Shown here: positions 6,492 to 10,590 of the stretch, piece by piece
How positions within the stretch are numbered: position 1 is the first letter of the stretch
Layout: each line of letters begins with the position of its first letter
DNA from: RGIG8748 sp045545635
GTDB lineage: Bacteria; Bacillota; Clostridia; UMGS1810
DNA length: 10,590 nt
Direction of reading: 5' to 3'
NCBI GenBank assembly: GCA_045545635.1
Contig: JAZQBI010000140.1
Coordinates: 1 to 10,590, forward strand
Notes under the pieces: generated by a model
Database searches by the model: none
The model's input: the letters and a program-made list of their open reading frames with translations, nothing else
Told to the model about the DNA's origin: nothing
Program-made: the position numbers and the translations under genes

Positions 6492-6609
6492 GTACTCCGC
6501 AGACAGCAGGTGCTTTTATGGCGTAATTCCTGCCGAGGAACACTTTTAATTTAGCTTTATTATGCTTTTTATTAAGGTTTCTTGCGTTTCTGCGTGAGGA
6601 ACCTTTTAT
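6492..6609 (+). promoter_or_regulatory. Ribosomal protein L10 leader with attenuator
   Basis: CCGCAGACAGCAGGTGC (6498-6514) and CCTGCCGAGG (6530-6539) are the conserved arms of the L10 leader, an RNA that binds the L10-L12 complex and mimics its 23S rRNA site. In the family, binding favours a downstream terminator that reduces rplJ-rplL expression. Here the terminator hairpin spans 6574-6605 and is followed by TTTTATTATT. Recognition is by eye from the conserved core. Confidence 0.85.
6574..6609 (+). terminator. Attenuator terminator of the L10 leader
   Basis: AAGGTT (6574-6579) pairs with AACCTT (6600-6605), and the stem continues inward through CT/AG and CG/CG pairs with wobbles to a short loop. 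A T-rich run follows, 57 bases before the rplJ start. Confidence 0.75.
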
Positions 6610-6665
6610 TATTAGTAATTCAACAAAGTGTTTTCATACACTATTCATCATGGGAGGTGAAAAAT

Positions 6666-7334
6666 ATGCCCAGCGCAAATGTTTTGGAACAGAAGAAAGA
6701 AATCGTAGCAGGTCTTGTGGAAACTTTGAAGTCCGCTCAGGCTGGTGTACTCGTAGATTACAGAGGTCTTACTGTTGAAGAAGACACCAACTTAAGAAGA
6801 AAATTAAGAGAAGCCGGTGTAGAATACAAGGTTGTTAAGAACACTCTTACAAGATTCGCTGCTAAGGAAGTTGGTTTGGATGGTCTTGATGAACAGCTCA
6901 ACGGACCTACATCTCTCGCTATAAGCAAGGATGATCCCGTTGCTCCTGCAAAGGTTATTGCTGATTTCGCTAAGGAAAACGAATGTCTCAAGATTAAGGC
7001 AGGTTTCCTTGACGGTAATGTAATAAGCCTTGATGAAGTTAAGACTCTTGCAAACACACCTTCAAGAGATACTCTTATCGCGAAGATTATGGGAAGTCTT
7101 AATGCTCCCATCTCCAACTTGGTTAGAACACTTCAGGCATTGGTTGATAACGGAGTTGAACCTTCTGAAATCAACAATGCTCCCGCAGCAGAGGAAGCTG
7201 CTCCTGTAGCTGAAGAAGCTGCTCCCGCAGCAGAAGAAGTTGCACCCGCAGCAGAAGAAACTGCTCCCGTAGCTGAAGAAGCTGCACCTGCAGCAGAAGA
7301 AGCTCCCGCAGAGGAAGCTCCTGCAGCAGAATAA
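6666..7334 (+). CDS. rplJ: 50S ribosomal protein L10 with an Ala/Pro/Glu repeat tail
   Basis: L10 anchors the L7/L12 dimers to the ribosome and, with them, represses its own message. Residues 1-171 are a standard L10: EQKKEIVAGLVETLKSAQAG, then DYRGLTVEED, YKVVKNTLTRFA and the C-terminal helix near 145-162 (NAPISNLVRTLQALV) that carries L12. The family is normally about 165-180 residues. This protein has 222, because residues 172-222 contain only A, P, E, V and T in a 7-residue repeat of the type P-x-A-E-E-x-A. The tail is acidic and probably extended. Start ATG 6666 follows GGGAGGTG at 6651-6658; an upstream in-frame extension would run into the attenuator and is not used. rplL follows after 59 bases. 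Confidence 0.95.
   Translation: MPSANVLEQKKEIVAGLVETLKSAQAGVLVDYRGLTVEEDTNLRRKLREAGVEYKVVKNTLTRFAAKEVGLDGLDEQLNGPTSLAISKDDPVAPAKVIADFAKENECLKIKAGFLDGNVISLDEVKTLANTPSRDTLIAKIMGSLNAPISNLVRTLQALVDNGVEPSEINNAPAAEEAAPVAEEAAPAAEEVAPAAEETAPVAEEAAPAAEEAPAEEAPAAE
7179..7331 (+). repeat. Tandem 21-bp repeat encoding the L10 tail
   Basis: The 3' end of rplJ consists of about seven units of 21 bp coding for variants of PAAEEAA/PVAEEAA, with the last units shortened to five or six residues. The units differ by synonymous and A/V/T changes, and slippage or unequal exchange could alter their number. Confidence 0.85.
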
Positions 7335-7393
7335 TAAAACATACCCTTTCGGGGAAAAACAAAAAATAATTTTACTATAGGAGGTAAATTAAA

Positions 7394-7765
7394 ATGGCTA
7401 ATCTCGAACAGATAATTGCTGATATCAAAGAATTAAAATTATTAGAAGTAGCTGAACTCGTTAAGATGATGGAAGAAGAGTTCGGTGTAAGCGCTGCTGC
7501 TCCCGTAGCAGTTGTTGCCGGTGGTGCTGCTGCAGGCGGTGCTGCTGAAGAAAAGACAGACTTTAACGTAGTACTTAAGGATGCAGGTGCTGCAAAGCTT
7601 AAGGTTGTTAAGGTTGTTAAAGATGCTGCAGGTCTCGGCCTTAAGGAAGCTAAGGATTTAGTTGACGGAGCTCCCAGCACAATTAAGGAAGGTATGCCTA
7701 AGGAAGAAGCTGAAAAGCTTAAGGCAGAACTTGAAGAAGCAGGCGCAACTGTAGAATTACAGTAA
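7394..7765 (+). CDS. rplL: 50S ribosomal protein L7/L12
   Basis: This 123-residue protein is the multi-copy stalk protein that recruits translation factors. The N-terminal dimerisation helices (residues 1-33) are followed by an Ala/Gly-rich hinge (AAAPVAVVAGGAAAGGAAEE, 34-53) and the C-terminal factor-binding domain with KLKVVKVVKDAAGLGLKEAK (68-87) and VDGAPSTIKEG. Length and domain order are standard. TAGGAGG at 7379-7384 precedes ATG 7394. A terminator follows 20 bases after the stop, so the unit ends here instead of continuing into rpoB and rpoC. Confidence 0.98.
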   Translation: MANLEQIIADIKELKLLEVAELVKMMEEEFGVSAAAPVAVVAGGAAAGGAAEEKTDFNVVLKDAGAAKLKVVKVVKDAAGLGLKEAKDLVDGAPSTIKEGMPKEEAEKLKAELEEAGATVELQ

Positions 7766-7785
7766 TTTGTCTATGTGTTTCAAAG

Positions 7786-7823
7786 AGCCGCTCGCAGACT
7801 AAGGGTCCGTGAGCGGCTTTTTT
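7786..7823 (+). terminator. Terminator after rplL
   Basis: AGCCGCTC (7786-7793) pairs with GAGCGGCT (7811-7818), with GAC/GTC inside the loop, followed by T6. It is a strong rho-independent terminator that ends the rplJ-rplL unit. Confidence 0.92.
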
Positions 7824-7882
7824 GATAGAATTGAATTATTATAACCTTGTTGTTCTAAAAATGAGAACGGGAGAGACATATA

Positions 7883-8689
7883 ATGAAAGTTTATGCATTA
7901 GTTGGGGATAGTGGCACAGGCAAAAGCTACAATTCCATTCGTATTGCCGCAAAATACAAGCTTGATTACATCATAGACGACGGTATTCTCATCTGTAAAA
8001 ACAAAATTATCGAGGGAACTTCCGCAAAAAAAGAACCAAGCATTCTTGCCGCAACAAGAAAGGCCATTTTTCACGATGAGGAATGTGCAAGAAAAATGCG
8101 TGAAGCAATAAAAAATCACAATCCTGAAGGAATTCTGATTCTTGGAACCAGTGTCAAAATGGTAGAGCGTATTGCAAAAAGACTGGAGCTTCCGGAGTTT
8201 ACTGAGATTATAATGATTAGTGATGTGGCAACAGAGGAGGAAATCTCCAAGGCAAAGCTCACAAGGCAAAGTCAGGGCAAGCATGTAATTCCCGTACCGG
8301 TTATGGAAATACGAAAGACCTTTTCCGGATATTTTTTGGATCCGCTCAGTGTATTTAGAAAAAGTGCAGCTAGAGAAAATGAGGATAAGTCTATTGTGCG
8401 ACCATCCTACAGCTATCTGGGAGAATTTGTGATAAATGACACGGTTTTGTATTCACTGGCATCCTATGAGGCGTCAAAATGTGAGGGAGTTGACAAAATC
8501 ACAAGGATATCTGTTCAGAAAAGCGAAGCTAATGTAGTATTTTCTCTTGAAGTCGTTTTGAAATACGGAACAGATATAAAAAAATGTTCAAACGAAATTG
8601 TATCTGTAATAAAAGAGTCTGTGGAAAAATACGCTTCCATATATGTTGATTTTGTGGATTTGACAGTAAAGTCGCTGACGATAAGTTAA
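7883..8689 (+). CDS. P-loop nucleotide-binding protein with Asp23/Gls24-like C-terminal domain
   Basis: This 268-residue protein has a Walker A loop at its N-terminus (GDSGTGKS, residues 8-15). A hydrophobic strand ending in acids (YIIDDG, 29-34) may serve as Walker B. The middle has ILILGTS (84-90) and a distinctive RQSQGKHVIPVPVMEIRK stretch (128-145) leading to SGYFLDPL. The last 95 residues (about 173-268) resemble an Asp23/Gls24 domain: GEFVINDTVLYSLASYEA, C-E-G-V (200-203), an alternating beta stretch ending VVLKYGTDI, and a helix before a final V-D-x-x-V strand. Asp23 proteins are linked to the cell envelope in Firmicutes; the function of this two-domain form is unknown to me. No signal peptide or membrane span is seen. 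CGGGAGAG lies 7 bases before ATG 7883. It stands alone, convergent with the S24 regulator. Confidence 0.8.
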   Translation: MKVYALVGDSGTGKSYNSIRIAAKYKLDYIIDDGILICKNKIIEGTSAKKEPSILAATRKAIFHDEECARKMREAIKNHNPEGILILGTSVKMVERIAKRLELPEFTEIIMISDVATEEEISKAKLTRQSQGKHVIPVPVMEIRKTFSGYFLDPLSVFRKSAARENEDKSIVRPSYSYLGEFVINDTVLYSLASYEASKCEGVDKITRISVQKSEANVVFSLEVVLKYGTDIKKCSNEIVSVIKESVEKYASIYVDFVDLTVKSLTIS

Positions 8690-8738
8690 ATAATAAAGCT
8701 GCATCAAAATGATCGATTTTGATGCAGCTTTATTATTT
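8688..8738. terminator. 23-bp perfect hairpin, shared bidirectional terminator
   Basis: Bases 8688-8710 pair without mismatch with 8716-8738, loop GATCG. The A/T-rich lower stem provides a U-rich end in both directions. The left arm begins inside the stop codon of the P-loop gene and the right arm ends 7 bases beyond the stop of the convergent S24 regulator gene. Confidence 0.88.
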
Positions 8739-8745
8739 TGTAAAC

Positions 8746-9384
8746 TTAGTTGAGATTGGCACTCTGAAAGCCTATGGCTTTTCCCAGAATATATGTTCCG
8801 TTCAAATCCTCACCGGAAAAATACATCGGTTGATATGCAGGGTTTTCTGCAACAAGCATAAGACCGTCAGAGGTTCTGTACACTCGTTTGAGAGTGGCTT
8901 CATCGCCTATTACTACGGCAGCAATTTCGCCGTTGTCAACGGTGTTTTGCTGACGGATGAAGACGATATCGCCATCGGCTATGCGGGCATTTATCATACT
9001 GTCGCCCTTGGCAGTAAGACAAAAATCTGCTTTTGCATTTTCCCCCGTAGCAAGCACATATTCATACTCCTCATTACAAAATATGGGTGTACCGCAGGCT
9101 ATGGAACCCAGCATACGGATTTTTTTAACGGGTATAGAGGTTTCCGCCTTTGGTTCCTGAATGTTTTCCACTCCCGTGAGCAGAAAATCTGCGGAAACAT
9201 CCAGTACCTTTGCAAGAATTTTGATAGTGTCTGTATGAGGTGTCTGAAAGCCCGTTTCCCATTTGCTTATCATTACTCGGTCAGTTTTGAGACTATATTC
9301 ATTTCTCAGCACATCCATAAGAGCAGACTGGGTGAGATGTTTTTCCTTTCTTAGGGATTTTATTCTATCTCCAAGTTCTGACAA
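8746..9384 (-). CDS. XRE-family repressor with S24 (LexA/CI-type) self-cleavage domain
   Basis: This 212-residue protein has an N-terminal helix-turn-helix (about 6-60, including LTQSALMDVLRNEYSL and MISKWETGFQTP) and a C-terminal S24 domain. The cleavage site is seen as A-C-G (96-98), the catalytic serine as GDSM (S129), and the catalytic lysine as TLKRVY (K166). Such proteins repress target genes until RecA filaments or another signal trigger self-cleavage, as with LexA and phage CI; the XRE-type HTH makes it CI-like rather than true LexA. It starts with TTG at 9384, with AAAGGA 10 bases upstream. It diverges from the small genes to its right, and the promoter pair between carries repeated half-sites, so autoregulation and control of those genes are likely. 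The direct inducer is unknown. Confidence 0.9.
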   Translation of the reverse strand: MSELGDRIKSLRKEKHLTQSALMDVLRNEYSLKTDRVMISKWETGFQTPHTDTIKILAKVLDVSADFLLTGVENIQEPKAETSIPVKKIRMLGSIACGTPIFCNEEYEYVLATGENAKADFCLTAKGDSMINARIADGDIVFIRQQNTVDNGEIAAVVIGDEATLKRVYRTSDGLMLVAENPAYQPMYFSGEDLNGTYILGKAIGFQSANLN

Positions 9385-9452
9385 AAAATATCAATCCTTT
9401 CTTTGAATAATGTCAATCGGCAAAAAAAGATGTAACAAATAAAGTTATTTTG

Positions 9453-9484
9453 TCGACACATTTATAATAACACAAATGTTTCGA
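9453..9484. promoter_or_regulatory. Operator pair A over the repressor promoter
   Basis: Two half-sites face outward: TCGACACATT (9453-9462, complement of AATGTGTCGA) and AATGTTTCGA (9475-9484), 12 bases apart. Each lies in a small palindrome (TGTCGACA 9451-9458; TTTCGAAA 9479-9486). The pair brackets the -10 box of the leftward promoter, so a bound repressor would shut off its own gene. Confidence 0.65.
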
Positions 9485-9492
9485 AAAAGCAA
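9464..9492 (-). promoter_or_regulatory. Promoter of the S24 repressor gene
   Basis: Read on the minus strand: TTGCTT (9492-9487), 17 bases, TATTAT (9469-9464). The -35 box is weak, the -10 good. Transcription should begin near 9457, inside the TGTCGACA palindrome. Confidence 0.55.
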
Positions 9493-9552
9493 CCCATAAT
9501 TTTAAAAAATCAGATAAAATTTAAAAATTTTTAAAAAAATTCAAAAAATGTG

Positions 9553-9581
9553 TTGACAACGACAACAAAAGGGTGTATTAT
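9553..9581 (+). promoter_or_regulatory. Promoter of the small-gene set facing the repressor
   Basis: TTGACA (9553-9558), 17 bases, TATTAT (9576-9581), with TATAAA overlapping. The -35 lies in a GTTG-A-CAAC dyad (9552-9560). Transcription should start near 9588, inside operator pair B. Confidence 0.75.
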
Positions 9582-9582
9582 A

Positions 9583-9605
9583 AATGTGTCGATATCGAAA
9601 ACATT
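9583..9605. promoter_or_regulatory. Operator pair B over the small-gene promoter
   Basis: Half-sites face inward: AATGTGTCGA (9583-9592), TA, then TCGAAAACATT (9595-9605), enclosing the perfect palindrome TCGATATCGA (9589-9598). The 17 bases 9576-9592 are repeated exactly, in inverted orientation, at 9453-9469, so both divergent promoters carry the same -10/operator block. Confidence 0.7.
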
Positions 9606-9655
9606 CTTTTTCTCGTATGTTTTGACTGATTAACAGAAAGGAGGGGCATATTCAC

Positions 9656-9784
9656 TTGAATTGTGAAATATGCCGCAGTAATATGAAAAATTTCGTAAAA
9701 AAATCCGATATAGGAACATTACTTAAAATGATGATACCCGTAGCTATGATGTGGTTTGCAAGCTACATAGAAACAATGCTTTGA
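9656..9784 (+). CDS. Small ORF of 42 codons, possible regulated membrane peptide
   Basis: A short frame starts with TTG at 9656, 9 bases after a very strong ribosome site (AAGGAGGGG, 9638-9646), the first one in the transcript from the promoter at 9553. An internal ATG at 9683 would give a 33-residue form with no ribosome site of its own. The product begins MNCEICRSN (C3-x2-C6), continues with a basic stretch (KNFVKKSD) and ends in a hydrophobic, methionine-rich segment (IGTLLKMMIPVAMMWFASYI) that could span or lie on a membrane. I do not recognise it. A small membrane peptide under a self-cleaving repressor recalls SOS-controlled toxic peptides such as TisB, but that is inference only; it may equally be a leader peptide or not expressed. 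Confidence 0.5.
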   Translation: MNCEICRSNMKNFVKKSDIGTLLKMMIPVAMMWFASYIETML

Positions 9785-9911
9785 AATTTCCGGTGTATAC
9801 CGTGTAATTTTGCGTTTTCTTTGACAGATTTCTTTCGCATGAAAAGAGTAAATACTGCAGCAAGTGGCTACTTCCCCGGTAGATACAGAATAAAGAAAGG
9901 ACAAGCAACAT

Positions 9912-10253
9912 ATGAACAGAACACTATCTTGCCCTGTGTGTAACAGAGAATTTACTACAGATAAAAATGCAAAAAAATATTGCTCTGCCAAATGCCGTAG
10001 AAGGGCTGAAGCACAGCGAGCCAAGAAAAATAATCTTCGTGAATTTTTGTGCACATGGTGCGGTGACAGCTTTATGTCGCAAAGACGAAAAAAATATTGT
10101 TGTAAAGAATGCAGACAGTATGCCAACGGCAGACTTGTCAGAAAGAGTAAAAAGGCCGCAAAACCGCTTCTATCACTTGAGCAGGTAGCACTTCTCAGTA
10201 GGGAAGCAGGACTCAGCTACGGTCAGTATGTACAGAAGTTTCAGTTAAATTAG
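9912..10253 (+). CDS. Double zinc-ribbon protein with C-terminal LSYGQYV motif
   Basis: This 113-residue protein has two four-cysteine modules: C7-x2-C10-x13-C24-x3-C28 and C47-x2-C50-x12-C63-x3-C67. Each is followed by a basic helix (RRRAEAQRAKK; RQYANGRLVRKSKK), suggesting nucleic-acid binding. The C-terminus, LSLEQVALLSREAGLSYGQY, matches a motif I associate from experience with small proteins of Clostridia phages and integrated elements; this recognition is from memory and needs a database search. AGAAAGGA precedes ATG 9912 by about 10 bases. It is the second gene of the set facing the S24 repressor and is followed at 11 bases by the cysteine-rich gene, so both probably share a transcript. 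The function is unknown. Confidence 0.7.
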   Translation: MNRTLSCPVCNREFTTDKNAKKYCSAKCRRRAEAQRAKKNNLREFLCTWCGDSFMSQRRKKYCCKECRQYANGRLVRKSKKAAKPLLSLEQVALLSREAGLSYGQYVQKFQLN

Positions 10254-10263
10254 GGGGAGTGAA

Positions 10264-10446
10264 ATGCCGCTATATGCCATATGTCCGTTCTTTTTGTATG
10301 AAAAGAAAAATTGCATCGGCTGCGAACTGAAAACCATTAAATTTCAGAATTACAAAGATAAAAAGAACTGGATGTTTAATCATTGCTGCAGCTGGGATTA
10401 TGAGGAATGTAAGAATTCCGCTATACTAATGAAAAAATATACATAA
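10264..10446 (+). CDS. Small cysteine-rich protein of unknown function
   Basis: This 60-residue protein has six cysteines (C7, C17, C20, C41, C42, C49) in the order C-P-F-F-L-Y..N-C-I-G-C..H-C-C-S-W-D-Y-E-E-C. The cysteines suggest one metal site, with the pattern C-x9-C-x2-C and CC-x6-C. I have seen similar short CPF/Y..CCSxDYxxC proteins in Clostridia near phage-like regulators, but cannot name a family. GGGGGAG lies 3 to 9 bases upstream of ATG 10264, with 10 bases between the zinc-ribbon stop and this start, so they are probably translated from one message. There is no signal peptide or membrane segment. Confidence 0.6.
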   Translation: MPLYAICPFFLYEKKNCIGCELKTIKFQNYKDKKNWMFNHCCSWDYEECKNSAILMKKYT

Positions 10447-10450
10447 AAAC

Positions 10451-10492
10451 GGGGAATGTAAATTAATTCGTCGGAATTAATTTACAGTCCCC
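10451..10492. repeat. Long hairpin downstream of the cysteine-rich gene
   Basis: GGGGA (10451-10455) with TCCCC (10488-10492) and TGTAAATTAATTC (10457-10469) with GAATTAATTTACA (10474-10486), one mismatch, loop GTCG. On the plus strand no U-tract follows, but on the minus strand GTTTTTAT follows, so it is a better terminator for a gene entering from the right. Confidence 0.6.
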
Positions 10493-10532
10493 TTGGGGAA
10501 TAGGAAAAAATGATTCGGAATTGTCAAATCGA

Positions 10533-10563
10533 ACTCAAAGCAAGGTTTTTCCTTGCTTTGAGT
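10533..10563. repeat. 13-bp perfect hairpin near the right edge
   Basis: ACTCAAAGCAAGG (10533-10545) pairs with CCTTGCTTTGAGT (10551-10563), loop TTTTT. A further short dyad CGTGC-GAGG-GCACG follows at 10577-10590, where the window ends. No gene was found here. With the hairpin at 10451 these form a chain of three; the whole may be a palindromic repeat or structured RNA cut by the window edge. Confidence 0.5.
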
Positions 10564-10590
10564 GGTAACTCGAAGGCGTGCGAGGGCACG

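Noticed and set aside
6582..6665. 28-residue upstream extension of L10
   Set aside because: It overlaps the L10 leader attenuator and the ribosome site; ATG 6666 gives the normal L10 N-terminus.
7133..7342. Ala/Ser-rich frame antisense to the rplJ tail
   Set aside because: It is the mirror of the 21-bp repeat and has no ribosome site or conserved content.
8719..9354. 211-residue open frame antisense to the S24 repressor
   Set aside because: The other strand has a complete HTH and S24 domain with catalytic residues; this frame has no ribosome site and crosses the shared terminator.
9503..9550. A/T-rich tract between the divergent promoters as a replication origin or iteron block
   Set aside because: The tract has no repeated iterons or DnaA boxes that I can see; it is more simply spacer DNA between two promoters.
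9839..9943. 34-codon ORF overlapping the start of the zinc-ribbon gene in another frame
   Set aside because: No ribosome site precedes its ATG and it overlaps a well-supported gene.
9719..10126. 135-residue leftward frame across the zinc-ribbon gene
   Set aside because: It is opposed by a gene with two clean four-cysteine modules and a ribosome site; it has neither.

Overview
The window looks like chromosomal DNA of a low-GC Gram-positive bacterium of the class Clostridia, most likely close to the Oscillospiraceae/Ruminococcaceae. This is inferred from the order rpmG-secE-nusG-rplK-rplA-rplJ-rplL, a four-cysteine L33, a short single-span SecE, strong AGGAGG-type ribosome binding sites, sigma-A-type promoters and GTG/TTG starts. 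No rRNA, tRNA, CRISPR array or transposase was seen.

Layout. (1) 1-786: the tail of a YD-repeat (RHS-like) protein, entering from the left, overlaps a Nudix hydrolase by four bases; a long hairpin terminator follows. (2) 787-3743, minus strand: a structured spacer, a secreted polysaccharide deacetylase (929-1735) and an unrecognised secreted protein of 560 residues (1871-3553). The second has a perfect consensus promoter and is probably abundant. (3) 3743-7823, plus strand: the translation/secretion/transcription block rpmG, secE, nusG, rplK, rplA, rplJ, rplL. It carries a promoter before rpmG, two RNA elements resembling the L1-binding site of 23S rRNA (one before rplK, one before rplA), a new promoter plus L10 leader and attenuator before rplJ, and a terminator after rplL. 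rpoB/rpoC do not follow rplL here. (4) 7883-8738: a P-loop protein with an Asp23/Gls24-like C-terminal domain, ending in a 23-bp perfect hairpin shared with the convergent gene. (5) 8746-10446: an XRE/S24 self-cleaving-type repressor on the minus strand, diverging from a plus-strand set of small genes: a 42-codon TTG-start ORF, a double zinc-ribbon protein and a small cysteine-rich protein. The divergent control region holds four copies of a half-site close to AATGTNTCGA arranged on both promoters. (6) 10451-10590: three consecutive hairpins running off the right edge.

How the parts fit: region 3 is a housekeeping operon with layered feedback by L1 and L10-L12. Region 5 looks like a compact LexA/CI-like switch, where the repressor probably controls itself and the small genes opposite. 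It is the best candidate in this window for an undescribed system, but the function of the small genes cannot be read from sequence.
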